Source: Phocoena phocoena | Taxonomy: Eukaryota > Chordata > Mammalia > Artiodactyla > Phocoenidae | DNA: 64,000 bases | Assembly: GCF_963924675.1 (NCBI RefSeq) | Contig: NC_089219.1 | Location: forward strand, 153,966,288 to 154,030,287 | Direction: 5' to 3' | Shown here: positions 22,451 to 36,102 of the stretch, one piece after another | How the letters are laid out: each line of letters starts with the position of its first letter | How positions within the stretch are numbered: the first letter of the stretch is position 1 | Made by a program: the position numbers and the translations under genes | Notes under the pieces: generated by a model | What the model was told of the DNA's origin: nothing | What the model saw: the letters and a program-made list of their open reading frames with translations, nothing else | Database searches by the model: none

Positions 22451-24171
22451 GAGGGTGGCAGCGCTGTCCTGGGCTTCCTAACTGACCACAACGACAAGGT
22501 GATTAACAAACCACCCCTCCCCTTGGGCCAGCTGACACACTACCATAAAAAGCCTTCCCACACCCCTCCTTTCGGCTGTGTCCCATCTCTGCCAGTGCCC
22601 CCATCTCCCACCTCCATCCTTACCTCGCCTCCCCTTTCAGTCATGTACAGTACTTATCTCCTGAGGGGCTGATCTCAAGAACCAGCTCTCCACCCCCAAG
22701 ATAATTGGGAATTATTCTCAGGAGAGAAAACTGATGTTCACTGAGGACTGCATGCAAGGGACTCCCATTTATGCATGCATGCATGGGTGTATTCATTCAT
22801 TTTTGCGTGCTTTCTGTGCCATTGTTCTCTGTGCTAGGAGTAAGATAAAGAATCCCTACCTCTATGCAGCTCACATTTTGGGTGAAGAAATAGATAACAC
22901 AAAAGTAAGGAAATAAATAAACAAGGCAGCTAGAGGTTGTGATATGTCCTTTGAAGGAAATAAGCAGGACGATGTCAAGGGGCAGAGCTACCAAGCTTTT
23001 TCATGCCGTGACATACACAGATGATGAAAACATTTGGATGACACAGAAAATGGATGAGGCTGCCCATGGGCCGTGACTCTGCCCCCAGGGTTGAGGTGAT
23101 GCCCCTCCGGGGGGGGCTCCCCACTTCCCTTTAAACCAATCCAGCCAGCAGCCAGCATGTCCTCTGCCCACGCACTGGCCTTGGAGCTAGCGCCAAGGGC
23201 TGGGGCCCGCCCAGCTCTGTGCTGAGGAGCTGGCTCAGCCCAGCAGCTTGCCCAGTTGTTATTTTCCAATGTAGCGTCTGTGATGGAGGGAGTCCCCTCC
23301 TGAGCACGTGAACAGCTACTGAGACCCACGGGTGTGGAGGCGGAGGCCTCTCTCTGACTCCGTTTTCTTCTGTCCCATGCCTGTGGAATCTGCGCATTCT
23401 CCTTCACGGCAATGATTCTTCAGGTCCTTCTCACCCTGGACCAAAGCCCACTGCTCCTTGAAGGCTTTACAGGAGTGGGAAGGGGAATGATTTGAGGGAT
23501 GGGAGAAACTGGACCCCACCCCCACCCCATCTAGAAAGCAAGCACTAGATAAGCAACCTCATTTCTAATCTCATCATTCCAGTGGGGAAACTGAGGCCCC
23601 TAGATGACTCCAACACCTTCAGTGTGGTGCCCCATCCCCTACTCTGTAATCATAGGGTCCTTGTGTCCCCAAAGCTCCAAGGGGCCTTGAAATCTGGCCA
23701 GTTTGCTTCTGCCTTCCTGAAGTTTTCTTAGGTCTAATCCTTGCTCTCTTGCTGTAACTGAAGCCTACTTCCACCTCTTGAATCCCCAGCAGGAAAGCCA
23801 GCCTGGTGCATACTTTGGAGTCAGAGAGATCCATATCTGGGCCCCAGGTCTGCAACTTACTAGGTCAGTTCTTCCCCTGTAAAGTGAGACTGTGGGACCC
23901 ACTTCAGATGAGCTAACATATGGGAAATGCTCTGTAAGCACGCCACCAATATCCCTGTGCCTGAGCTCCTAACCCTCCAAGCCCCTGAAAACACACACAC
24001 CTGAGAAACCCTGCTATCTCTAGGTGCTCAGCAAACACAGCCTAATGGCTCTGTAAACAGCTGGCTCAAGGTTTGTTTCTGATGAGCTTAAAGATGTCCT
24101 ATAGTGAAAGAAGCTCTGGGCAAGTCCATGGGGTGAGACTAAAGGAGCGCAGGTCATTCTATCAGAAGATA

Positions 24172-24480
24172 TGGGGAGGGGGAAGGCTAAGCTGTGACAA
24201 AGCGAGAGAGTGGCATGGACATATAGACACTACCAACGTAAAATAGAGAGCTAGTGGGAAGCAGCCGCATAGCACAGGGAGATCAGCTCGGTGCTTTGTG
24301 ACCACCTAGAGGCGTGGGATAGGGAGGGTGGGAGACGCAAGAGGGAAGAGGTATGGGAACACAGGTATATGTATAACTGATTCACTTTGTTATAAAGCAG
24401 AAACTAACACACCATTGTAAAGCAATTATACTCCAATAAAGCTGTAAAAAAAATTAAAATAAATAAATTTTTTTTTAAAA
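24172..24480 (+). mobile_element. L1 3' end (5'-truncated LINE-1)
   Basis: This is the 3' UTR of a cetartiodactyl-type L1. It contains 'gctgtgacaaagcgagagag', 'ggcatggacatatagacact', 'catagcacagggagatcagc' and 'aagcaattatactccaataa', then an A-rich tail. A close relative ends the larger L1 at 61094-61385. Only the 3' UTR remains, with no coding sequence. Confidence 0.9.
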
Positions 24481-24599
24481 AGGCTAAGGTACTCTGCCAC
24501 AGCTGTCACAGGCAGGGTGCAGGTCCCTGTGGCGAGCCGCCGCAGAGCCCAGTGGAGCGGCAGCTGTGGAAGGAAGGATGTAGGCCAGGCACCCCCCAT

Positions 24600-24790
24600 C
24601 ACAGCCCATCACAGCTATGATTTATGTCATATTGATCATTTACAAAGCCCTTTTACGTTCATGTCCCAGGTAATCCCCGTAACCACCCTGTGAGGTGAGT
24701 ACAGCGCAAAATGGAATCCCCATTGTACAGATTAGGAACTCGAGGTCCAGAAATGGGCAACGACTTGCCCACATCTCCTGACTCCAAGAC
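24600..24790 (-). repeat. MIR SINE
   Basis: Reverse MIR: 'taaccaccctgtgaggtgag', then 'ttgtacagattaggaactcg', then 'aggtccagaaatg'. Confidence 0.7.
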
Positions 24791-26149
24791 CAGCTCTCCT
24801 CAGGGCACCAGGCTGACTGTGGGTTGTTTAGATGTGGATGACTGGCAGATTGGGAACATCCCTTTCCTACAAGCTTTAAAATGGGAATGTCTAGACCCTA
24901 TTCAAAGGTGGTACCACCCAGAGAAAGGGGGGTAGACAAAGTGACCTCTGGTATTGCCGTCCAGCCTGAGGACTAGGGGAGCGGGTATCTCTCCCAGGAC
25001 CCACATTTGGGCAGTGATGACCCACCAAGAGAGGAGGTGAATTCTGACAGTGTCCCAGGTGACAGAGGAGGAGGTAACTTCTAGCTAGAGAGGTGCCGCC
25101 TTTTCTCTTCCCCTCACCCTTCTCAACTGCCTGGAGCCCTGGGGGTTAAAGCTTTCCTAGGGCTCCTCCGGGCCAGGTCCCAGCAGACCCTGCAGCTTAG
25201 GGTATCAGTTCTCATCTGTTTTTCTTGCTATTTTCTCCATGGTGGGAAAGGGCTGGACCCAGGACCTTGGCTGAGGTAGGGCTGGCTCTCACAGGAAGGG
25301 CTGCCTCTCAGAGCTGGGAGAAAAACCTACCTCTCCCTACACGTGGGAAAGAGAAGCAGAGGCTGCAAGTCCTAGGGTGCACATGGGGTGGGGCGTGCTG
25401 AATGTGCCACAAACACTTGTCCCATAAGTCATGGTCCAAGGCCTCATAACCCCCAACTTTATAGACAGCCCTGTGAGAGCTAGCCAGAGAGATGGCTGTC
25501 CTCGGGAGTGTGCAGTCTCAGACAGACAAAGGGGAGGCAACAGAATGGAGGCACTGGAATACCAAGCGGAGCCCTGTCCACAGGCAAGCAGGGCAGGCAG
25601 CTCCTTAAAGATGTTGTTGAAGAAACCAGGGAGAGCCCTGCCCGCTCCTGTAGCTCCCACACAGTGCATAGAATCCCCCCATTGGTGAGATGTTCCTTTG
25701 GGTTAAGAATCGCCCTCTCTGTGTGTTATTTTTAAAGCCAAGATAACGCTGACTCCATAGTATGAATTACTTTATTTGTCAGTATCTTCTTATTGATGAT
25801 GAGAAAAATGGAAAAACTGGGTACCTAGAGTAGTTGGGGTGGCAGAGACTCCAAGAGGAAAAGGGAGAGCTTAAGGAAAGAGGTAGACGAGTCTCCTGTT
25901 GCCAAGAGCTGGCCTAGCGGAACAGACAAGTTTTTCATAATATAGCTGCTGCAACAATAAGTCAGTGTGGTTTAGAGGTCAAAGTTAGGGAAGGAGGGCT
26001 ACAAATCCTGTACCCAAATAGGGCACGGCAGAGGAAGCCTTTGCTACTTCCCTGGACACCTCGGCAGGGCTGCCATAGGAGGCGAGGAGGTCCTGGAGGC
26101 TAAGGGAGGGGGGATGTTCAAAAATAATAGTTAACTGATTGACAGCAAT

Positions 26150-26370
26150 AATAGCAATGCTAATAAAAGCTAACATTTATTGATGCTTTTCATGTGCTGG
26201 CACCAACTTTATAGACAGCCCTGTGACTTAGGCATTATTATGATTTTTATTCTCATTTTCTAATCACAGTAACTGAGATTCAGATTATGAAACATGTCCA
26301 AGGTCACTCAGTGAGTAAGAGGTAGAGATGGAATTTCTAAGACTGAGATTTGTCCTAGTCCAAAGCCCAT
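26150..26370 (-). repeat. MIR SINE
   Basis: Reverse MIR: 'taacatttattgatgctttt', 'taatcacagtaactgagatt', then 'ggtcactcagtgagtaagag'. Its interior holds a 24-base segment shared exactly with 25453-25476. Confidence 0.65.
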
Positions 26371-27469
26371 GAAGGACCCCAGCTCTGCCACTTCGGGAAG
26401 GTGGAGGACAAGGGGGGCTCAGAGGGTGGAGGTCCAGTACAGAAGAAGGGAGTCATGGTGGACCTCCGCTGCTTCAGGTAACCCTCTGGACTGGGCAGCT
26501 CTGAAGATGGCAGCAGGCCTGCCTGGGAGCCTCCCTCCTCCCTCCAAGTCCAACCTCTTTTGTAGCCCTCAGGCTGGTCTGTTCATGATCTGCTCAGCGG
26601 TTTAGTCGTCAGTGCTGGGGCAAGTAGGCAGCAGAGGCACCCTCCCTTTTCATTCATTAAACAGATATTCACGGAGGGCTCTTAGGTGCCCGGTTACAAG
26701 TGCTGGGTTCAGGAATATCGAAGAGAACAGGCTTTCAGGAAAGTGACATTCTAGAGGCAGGGGATAAACCAATAAACAGATCGTTTGAGACCTACCAAGT
26801 GAAATGAATAGGACACCCTGAGAGCGAGTGGCTGGGCATGGAGTGCCGCTGACTTAGCTTGTGTACGTGCTCAGGACAGCCTCTCTGGGGAGGAGACACT
26901 GAGCTGAGAGGGACACGATCACCTAGGGCAGCCAGGCATGAGGTACCAGCAGGCAAAGTCCTGAGGCCCGAGTGGCTCAGGGAGCAGAGCAGCTAGTGGG
27001 GGCTTCCGGAGAGTGAAGGCAAGGGCCAGGGCGGGGCCACCTGGGCTGGGCAGGTCACACAAAAGGTTCCAAGGTTTTATTCTTGCGCAGGGAAAGCCAT
27101 TGTAAGCAAAGGAGTAATCTCCAATTTCTGTTTTTAAAAGATGCTTCAGGCTGCGGTGTGGGGAGTGTGTTGTGTGCGGCAGGGGAAGCAAGAACACCGC
27201 GGGGAGAGCGTACTTCAGCCATCCGGATAAGAGGCGAGGTGGTGAGCTCTCGTGGGCGGCAGTGGGGAGTGGGGAGGAGTGCCTGGCTGTCAGATGTGTT
27301 TGGGAACAGAGCCAACAGGACCTGTTGCTGAGTTTGGATGTCCAGGTGAGAGAATGCACCATCAGGATGACTCTCATGTTTTGATCCCGACCACTGAAGG
27401 GAGAGTGGGGCCATTCCCTGACCCTGACTCCTCTCTGGCCAGGGGCCCTTCCCCTACTCCCAATCCTGT

Positions 27470-27930
27470 TGCACTCACTCAGGAAGTCCAGACCACACTA
27501 CTGGACACTTCTTTGTGTGCACCTCCCACCTGGGGCCTTTGCACTTCCTGCTCACCTCCCTGAGAGGGCTGGGAAGGCTCCTTCCCCCACGTCCAGATCT
27601 CAGCTTAGATGTCACCTCCTCAGAGGAGATTCCCTGGCCACCCTGCAAAAGAAGCCCTTCACTCCATAGCCTTCTGCCGTTTTTCATTCTCTTGATAGAG
27701 CTTATCACTTCCTGACTCTCTGAATCCATTCATCTACCACCCCCCCACAACTGCTTCCTCTCTCGTTTAGATATAGATATAAATATGTAGGTGTTTAGGA
27801 ATTTATTATGTTTCTCTCCAGTGGAATGTAACTCCATTAGGACAGAGATTCATTTTGCAAGTTCACCAACTGTGTTCCCAGTACCTAGAAAAGTACTCAA
27901 TAATTATTTGTTGAATGAATGAGTAAATAG
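27470..27930 (+). repeat. L2 LINE 3' end
   Basis: Forward L2 motifs are 'atgtcacctcctcagaggag', 'ttccctggccaccct', 'agtggaatgtaactccatta' and the terminal 'ttatttgttgaatgaatgag'. This is the usual 3' terminus of the ancient L2 family. Confidence 0.8.
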
Positions 27931-28090
27931 ATGTAAAAATGGATACATGAATCCATATATCCATTTATTCAGTCATTTATGATTTATTCAATGACAAATA
28001 CATTTTATTCAATGATAAACAAATAAATGATAAATAAATAAAAGTGATAAATTAAAAAAAATTATTCGATCATTCATGATTAATTGAGGA
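27930..28090. repeat. AT-rich low-complexity tract
   Basis: Irregular (AAAT)n- and (ATGA)n-like sequence directly follows the L2 terminus. It probably expanded from the L2 3' terminal short repeat. Confidence 0.6.
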
Positions 28091-31000
28091 CCTACCATGT
28101 GAGTACGTCAGGGAACCACAGGTAAGGATTAAATGGTAGGTGTTCAATTAGAGACAGTCAGATTAGAAAGGCATAGCTGAAGTCTTAGAAGCAATTACAG
28201 TGCCCTGGATGAAAAAAATCTTTCCCCTGTTCATTACCCACTGGGCTAGAAGCTGTGGGGATCTGCTGCTAAGTCAGATAACTACTGGTCCCCTACTTAA
28301 GTCCTGTGACATAAGGTCGCTCCGATGAGGGCCCCTTATGAGAGGTATGAGTGAGTGCCACCAGGCCACCAGCCAGCCTCCAGCACATCCATGGCAGCCC
28401 TGAGCCCCGGCTCTGTCCCTGCATACTGTGAGACCAGCAGAGGCTACCCCGGGCCAGAACTAGCCTCCCCAGAGTCTTCCAGAGCAGCATTTCCAACTCA
28501 AGCTAAGCCCCAGCAGGAGCCATGAGCCTGCCTGAGCTCTCCATTGGTCCTTTGCTTCATGAAAAGCCCCCTTTCGTAGGTGGGATCAAATCCAGTCGGA
28601 GGCCTGACTGCACAGAGGGGTGTCCTCTGTCTGCCTACAGCCTCACAGGAGGGCTCTTCCTGGATACCACTGGGAACTGACTTTTAGGCTGACTCTGAGG
28701 ACATGAACAATAAGCCTCCTCAGAACAGGAAAAGCTCAGGATGCCATCAGGTGGTGAACACACCAGGGGACCGAGGCAGGAAAGATGCATTTGACAGAGG
28801 AAAGAGAAGGGGGGCAGGCGGCATAGAGATCCGCAAAAACTCTTTGGTGGACCAAGAACTGACCAACGGAGGAAGGTGCTCAGAGAAGCTACTCCATCAC
28901 TGTAGAAAAAAGGCTGGAGTGTGCTGGTCCTGAGGCTGTATGTCCTCAGCTTCCCCTCCTTGCCCTGCCCCGCTCTGAGCCGCGGGGGGAGGGCGGCTGA
29001 CCCCTGCAGGCTGCATTTCCCAAGCTCCTGGGTCGCTGGGTTCATGGAAGGCATTGGAGTGCTGGAGGAAGGAGGTGGAAGGATATTTCCACCCCCCTCT
29101 CTCCGTCACAGATGGGTCTCAGGCAGCGGTTATATCTCTTCCTTGGCTCTACCTCCCACCAGCCAGGCCCCCTATGGTTTCAGCGTCCACTAGCCCCCTG
29201 TAGCCCCTGGGCTCCAGGACCACCTCCTTCCTTTGCCCTTCAGCCTAGGGGTAGCTTCCTGTTGTTGCTAATGTCTGAGTTACCTCACTATCCCCTATTT
29301 GACTTCTTAGATGCTTCATCACCTGTGTGACCAATTCCTGGCATTAAAAGCCCTCAGCTGTAAACGCCTAAAGCGATTTCCATGTTCCTGGTTAGATCCC
29401 AATGGTTCAGGAGTGAAGCTGGAGCAGGAAAAATTGAATGTAGTTATCACAAAGAACTCCCTCCTCGAGGGATGAGAGAACTGACCGGACGCTTAATAAA
29501 TATGTGTTGACTCAAAAGAAGAGAGAGAGAATCCACAGGATGGGTTTGGAAAAGGCTAAACATGGCTCTGTTTGAAGGCAGGGGTGATGAAGTGTCCTGT
29601 GAACCGCTGAGACCAGGGCAGGGTCCTCAGGTCTGGCTGTCCCTGTTTCTTGTCACCAAGGCACTGGGCATGCGGCTGGGTAGGGGACCGGAGCATGTCT
29701 GCATCTTTCTGCAATGGGCAGTTTGGAGAGTCTGGGACTGAACCCTCCATCTTCCCTTCCCACTTTCTTGCCTTGTAGGAAGGAGCGATATTCCACAGCT
29801 CTGGTGACCTCCTTCCTTGCCTCCCTCCTTATCATTGATCTCAGCTAGTTGTAACTGGAAACTTGGATCTGAGGGATCCAAGGGAAGTCAGGCTTTAGGA
29901 CTATAAACCACTTCCTTCAGAGAAATTCTCCCTCTCAAAGGAAACAGGAAACCGGATACAATCAAAGGCACTGGGCACACTCCAGGGGCCAAATATTTAA
30001 CGGTAACATTCCCCGGGGGAGTCTGGATCAGGGACCCTGGGGAGGGACTTGGATGTCTGGGTCCTAATAATCCTGCCTTGAATCTTGCTTGCTTCAGGAC
30101 CTGTGGCATCACCCACCAATTCTAAATATCAGTGTCACCAATCCCCAAAAGGGGGATCCGTTGGACACCCTCAAGGCTAGTTTGCAGAACTATAGAGAGT
30201 GGGCCCAGACACCGAACTCCTTGAAAGAAGAGAGCTGGATAAATTCGTTAGGCTAGTAGCATAATGGGCCTTGGAAATAACTCCTGGTCACGTTCTGAGG
30301 ACAAACAACTCAACAGCCTGGTGGGAAAAACAATTATGTCTAGGTATGTGACCCAGTAGCGTCCTCTATTCTGAACGTCCTCTGTTCTCCCTGCTTCAGA
30401 TTCAGAGCCCCTTCCTTGAATCTGGGAGTGAGCAGAAAAAACATAGCCCCTGACCTAAAGGAGTTCTCCATCTGATGGGGAAGGTATAGCCCCTGAGCAG
30501 AGGGAATGCCCAGTCTGATGGGAGAGCAGCCCAGGCTAAATAAAACATACGAGGCCAAAGTTCCTGGCGTCAACCCCAGACTGAAAGGTGGCACAGGTAA
30601 CTGACATTGCAAGTCCTACCTCAGGCCTGTGTGCCTGTGACAAAGCCCCTCTCCTCTCTGGTTGCATCCTCTCATCCTTACAAAGAGGGGCTGGGATTTG
30701 TCCAGTGCACCTGATCCAGAGGAGGCTGCAGGGGGTAGTGTAGGGAGGGAGGTTCTCAGGTTTGGGGAAGGCATATTTTCAAAGTATACTTGCCTACAAT
30801 CCCCAACCCTTTCCCACAGTCCGGGGCATATCAGAATGTCCCCACACAGGCAATGGGAGGCCCAGGGACTGCACTTTGACACAATCCCCTAGGTAATTTT
30901 GAGATGCAGCCACCTCCTCCCCGGCCCCAGTCCTCTAGCTCCTGAGACCACTGCAGCCCCACATCCCAGTGACAGGGTGGTCTTCAGGGAGGAGGGTGTC

Positions 31001-33072
31001 TGACCTGAGCTGTAAACTCAGGACAACTGGACCCAGACCTCAGCATTCCCGGCCATTTCCTGCTCTGAGATTTGATTCTCTCCAGCTCTTGGGGTAAGGC
31101 CAGGATGGTGAAAATACCAAGGGCAAATTACCCCACCTGCTGTGGGAGACTTTCTGACTCATTCGGCAGTATGGAAAAAAATTTTCCTGTCTGCATATGG
31201 ATTTAATGACCTACGAGTGGCTGGCGCAGCGAGGCCTTACTGGGATGACCACTGTAGTAAAGGGGGTCAAATTTCTTTTCCAACTAAGTGGAAAGACCTG
31301 ACATTATAGGAAAAGGGAGCTGATTGAATCATTCCCCAGCAGCCTCTCTGGTCTTTGCAGACAGTGGTCACTTTTAATAGGTGGCAGGGAATCCTGCAGC
31401 CTGGCTGGCACATCAGGAGGGTGAGGGCAGGAGGGAGCTGGAAATGTGCAGAGCTCCCCAGGCTTGAGAGAGCAGGGCGCCCACGCTGCCCATCAAGGTG
31501 CCTGCAAGGACAGCAATGACATGAGGACCCCAAGAGCGGGGCAGTCCTCCCTTGGAGCACCTCACTGTGGTGGGAACCAGCAGACCTTGGTTCTGGTCCA
31601 GGCTTTGTTGGGAGGGAATGAGCTGGCCTTGGGTGAAACTCCTCTCCTTTGGGGGCATCTCTATCCTCATCTGGATGATGTAGGACTGAATGAGATGTTT
31701 CCCAAGCTCTGGCAGGTCAAGTTCCCCTCTTCTGAAATGTGTCAGATCATCTTATACGAAGAGGTGAACTTGGCACTAGTGGAGGGAGGGAACACCAAAA
31801 ACCAGTTTGGGGATGGGGATCCCAGGGGCAGTAGTTGAGAGGCACCTACAACTCCCCAGAAGGGAGTCCCCCCTCTAAGGATTTCACGCTCCAGCTATGT
31901 GCCCCATGGAGAGGAAGATGGGAAGCAACATGGAATGGAAAGAGAAATAAATGTTTGTTGTGAGTGAATGAATGAAGGAATGAATGAAGAGTGCTGCGGA
32001 GCCAGATCTGAGCTCAAGCTGTGGCTCTCCCAGTTAACAGCTTGTGGCCTTGACCAAGTAAAAATTTCTTGAGCCTTGCTTTTGTCCTCAGCGTAACGGC
32101 ACAAGAAGACTTGCTTGGCAGGCTCACTGGGGCCATGAGGCCCCTCTGTGAATAGTGGCAGCTGGTGTCTAGTGTTATCACCACCCCTCTCCCAAGGATG
32201 TCCCCGACTCCCCCAGAAAATACAGTCAGCTCCTGAAGAGATACAAAACAGGTTGCAGTGACACAGACAAACAAAAAGTTATTTGTTTCACTTTGGAAAG
32301 ACTGGTCACATGGCTTTAGTATCCATTTTGCACTCAGCTCTCCTACCTAACTCAACCCTGGTACAGAATTAGTCTGTGTTCCCTGATCTGTCTGCCTAGC
32401 ATCTGAGTCTTGGGTGGGGAGCAGATAGGGATGTGGGAGCTTGCTGAGCCCAGCACAAACCCCACACAGGGCCCTGGTGAAGCCACACTTCCTGGCTAAG
32501 CGCAGGAAAGCTCTCTTGAGTAAGTGGCCAGTGTAGAGACTGGAGACGGGCGAGGCAGACTCAGGGGGAGCTCATGATGTCCCTTCTCCCACCTCCCTTC
32601 TGCATATCTCCTGGCCTGTCTGGAACCAGAGTACTCAACATCTGCCTGAAGGCCTGTTTCCCTCTAGGGACCATGATCCAACTCTGGCCAGAGAGACAAT
32701 ATACAGATTCCAGAGCAGCCCAAAGGCAGTGGTCCACTGAGAGCCAGAGAGCAGACCCAGTGCCCTAGTGCCCAGAACCTGGAGTCACAGGGGCTGGCTT
32801 GGGGGACAGGGATGCTTGCCCTGAGGAGGCAACTGCTCTCATAGGGCTTGGGGTCTTTCTCTGCTTTAGCTGCCTGGGCCTTCAGGGCTCCCTAAAGTTC
32901 ATAGCATCTAGCCCTCTATTCTAGAAAAGATGCAACAGATGGCAGGATGTGGGAGGAGGACAGAGAAGACAGGGAGACTTTTGTCCTCTTTCTAAAGAAA
33001 GGTCCCACCTTCACCCTCAGGCCTCCCTCCATTCCATCGCTTGTACTTTTACATCAGAAAGTCCTACCCAGG

Positions 33073-33287
33073 GGCTTCCCTGGTGGCGCAGTGGTTAGGA
33101 GTCTGCCTGCCGATGCAGGGGACACGGGTTCGTGCCCCGGTCCGGGAAGATCCCACACGCCGCGGAGCGGCTGGGCCCGTGAGCCATGGCCGCTGAGCCT
33201 GTGTGTCCGGAGCCTGTGCTCCACAACGGGAGAGGTCACAACAGTGAGAGGCCTGCATACCACAAAAAAAAAAAAAAAAAAAAAGAA
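33073..33287 (+). mobile_element. CHR-type tRNA-derived SINE
   Basis: A full-length copy starts 'gggcttccctggtggcgcag'. It has the Pol III B-box-like 'gggttcgtgcc', the core 'gagccatggccgctgagcct' and a 20-base poly(A). A perfect 17-bp target-site duplication, 'agaaagtcctacccagg', flanks it (33056-33072 and 33288-33304), so the insertion is young. The family is characteristic of cetaceans and hippopotamuses. Confidence 0.95.
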
Positions 33288-33959
33288 AGAAAGTCCTACC
33301 CAGGATCTAACTTCAGTCCCTCTTGCTACACCACAACCCAAGGCAGTCCTGCCCTTGGGACCTGGAAGAAGTTGCAGTCATATTCTCCCAGGTCCTGGAC
33401 TTTCTCCCCACTTCACATCCAGGTTGGTGGAGTTTGGAGCCCAGATAACAGTGGTAAGAACCCCAGCACCCAGCAGTTTCCCATCATCCCTGCTTGGTGC
33501 CTCTTGTTGCTTTCTGTGTCTTACGTCCCAACACATGCCTATTCACTGAGCCCCACAGCGTGCGGGAACATTTACATGAAGCTGCAGGCCAGGCCCAATC
33601 CAGGAACCAGTGCAGCCACTCAGGTAGCGGCACGCAGAAGAGTTTAGCAACAGCTATCAGCCCTGAGCCCTGCCCCACCCTGCCCCTCCAACGCCCTGCA
33701 TTTGCTGCAGGTTTTCCTCCTCTTTTCTGCCCCAGCCCCAGAGATGAGCTGGGGATAAGGGGGATCCTGATGCAGTGGAAGGTGGGGAAGCACCCAGTCT
33801 TGCCCAGGTAGATACAGGCTGGGCATACAGTCCCCTGCCCAGGACAGCATGCAGCAGGATCCCCTGGATCAAGGTGGGAGCTGATGCCCTCCTCTTCCCC
33901 ATGTGGGGCAATCAGTAAAATTATTTGTTTCCTCCCTGAGCATATAACTGCCAACCCCC

Positions 33960-34200
33960 CAAGAGCAGGAGTCAGGTCTGGTTCAATGTTGTATTCCTAG
34001 CACCCACTGTGGTATCTGGTACACAGTACGGCACACAATAATATTTTTAGAAAGGAAAATAGATTCATATAAAATGCTCAATTAAAACCAGAGAAGGCGG
34101 AAAAGAGAAGGTAGGGGAGAAACAAACAACAAACCCAATGAACAGAAAAGTTACCAACACGGTAAACATTAATCCAATGATATCAATAACCACTTTAAAT
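33960..34200. repeat. Fragments of L2 3' end and L1
   Basis: At 33960-34045, 'tctggtacacagtacggcac' resembles an L2 3' end in forward orientation. At 34065-34200, 'aatccaatgatatcaataac' followed by 'cactttaaatgtgag' resembles an L1 ORF2 fragment. Both are short. Confidence 0.5.
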
Positions 34201-35119
34201 GTGAGTAAAGTAGGAAGGAGGGTAAGCGGAAGCCACTTTGAAGCTTTTTGCTTCTCTCCACAACATCCCTCCTGGCAGGTAGAAGACCCTGCACCCAGCC
34301 CACCCAGATGAGGGACCTTCCATAGAATCCTTGAGATTTCCATTCCAAGTTTCTGTCCCAGTCACCCAGTCACTTTCCATTATAAGTCATCCAGCTTAAT
34401 ACGTTAAGCCACTTAATTAGGTGGTTCTAACTACAAGACCAGCCCTTCCCCTCACAGCCGTCCCTGGGTGGAAGTAGGGAACGGTCTGTTCTCAGGGAGC
34501 TGCCCTACACCCCTGTGATTTGCGCCAGGATAACGGAGCAGCATGGAGCCGCTGGCAGCATCCCAGAGCAGGGGTCTGGAGAGGCAGCTTCTCTGAGCAT
34601 TGATCAATGACCATATTTTCAGTCACTTCTGCCACTCTGCAAAGCCCAATAAATCACTCACATCTGCCACGACCCTCGATGCGGGAATCACACATTATGA
34701 CGTATGTGGGAGCGGAGGAAGCTTATTATATCCAAACCTTTTTTTCCCATCCACCATTCACAAAAAACGTCAAAGTGCTGTGCTCAGAGCCACAAAAAAG
34801 AAAATGCAGATTGCTGACAATAACGGGCCTTGGGGACTCAACCAGGCAAGAATCAGGTAGGACAGGCACTGCAGGCACAGGGTGGGGACACCAAAGTGGC
34901 CTCCCTCACCCAGCTGATATTAATACCAACAATATGGGCCATGTGGAAGGTCCAACTCTAGGGTCCCCAACTTTCAAATCCCACAAAGGCCTGACCACCC
35001 AAAACTCTCCCTCTCTGACCTCCATAGCTGGTACCCACTATCTCCAACAGAGTTACACCAGTTGGCCGAGGAAACAAAAGGCTCCACATAACACAACACT
35101 GGCAGGCGTGTGACAGGCA

Positions 35120-35430
35120 TTAGAGGGCCTGGGTTCTAATCACACTCAAACTTACTGTGTTAGCAGATTACATCACCTTTCAGAATCTTAGCTTCCTTAT
35201 CCAAAATGGAGCTGATATCTGCCTAGCCCACCTCCCAGTGTTCCTATGGTAACCACTTGGCATTGAGCTTTACATACAGTCTCTCCTTTCCTCTTCCCAC
35301 AATCATCTTAGGAGGGAGGCGGCATCTCTGCAGGTGAGAAGACTGGGTAACTCCCTCAAGGTCACAGAGCTGGTGGTCAGAATTGGAACTGCAACTCAGG
35401 TCAGCTGCGTCCCAAACCAGGGTTTTGTGT
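35120..35430. repeat. Pair of MIR fragments, opposite orientation
   Basis: A forward MIR piece (about 35120-35225, 'catcacctttcagaatctta') abuts a reverse piece (about 35260-35400, 'ccctcaaggtcacagagctg'). Confidence 0.55.
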
Positions 35431-35889
35431 TTCACACAATAATATCCCCATGAGGCTGTGAGGACTTTGAGAATAGGGACTATAGTCTTATGTTCCCCAA
35501 TACCCCTTATTGTCCAAGCTTCTCAGACTGCAATGTGTGTGAGAAGCAAGGCCCAATGGCATTCAGCCTAATGCTGGCCCAGAAGTAACCCTCCCCACCC
35601 TTGTTTGGGGAGAAGCCTGTCTGAGGAGCCCAGAAAAAGGAAAGGCATTGTCTTGGACCCTGCAGGAAACAGGAACTCAAATCCCTGCCAGGTCCCTTGC
35701 AAACCACCCGTGTGACTTGTTTCTGTTAATGGACAGCCACCTCCACCATATGGAGAGAGGAAAGGCAGGGAGCCAGGGTGGGAGAAGGGAAGGCAAGAGG
35801 CTCCCCACCTCAGCGAAATGATAGTGGGGTGCACAGCTCTCCTCACAAAGCATTTCAGCTTGCCTGATAGGGCAGATTCTGTTGTTGCC

Positions 35890-36102
35890 TTTTTTTTTTT
35901 TTTTTTTTTTGCGGTACGCGGGCCTCTCACTGTTGTGGCCTCTCCCGTTGCGGAGCACAGGCTCCGGACACGCAGGCTCAGCGGCCATGGCTCACGGGCC
36001 CAGCCACTCTGCGGCATGTGGGATCTTCCCGGACTGGGGCACGAACCCGCGTCCCCTGCATCGGCAGGCGGACTCTCAACCACTGCGCCACCAGGGAAGC
36101 CC
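35890..36102 (-). mobile_element. CHR-type tRNA-derived SINE, reverse orientation
   Basis: The element reads on the minus strand, with a poly(T) of about 21 bases on the plus strand marking its tail. It is flanked by the duplication 'ctgttgttgcc' at 35879-35889 and 36103-36113. The body is nearly identical to the copy at 33073. Confidence 0.95.

Noticed and set aside
33073..33160. Functional tRNA gene
   Set aside because: The SINE heads keep Pol III box-like motifs but no complete cloverleaf; they are retroposon promoters.
32947..33549. 200-codon plus-strand frame including a Lys-rich run
   Set aside because: It reads through the CHR SINE and its poly(A) tail, which gives the poly-Lys stretch.
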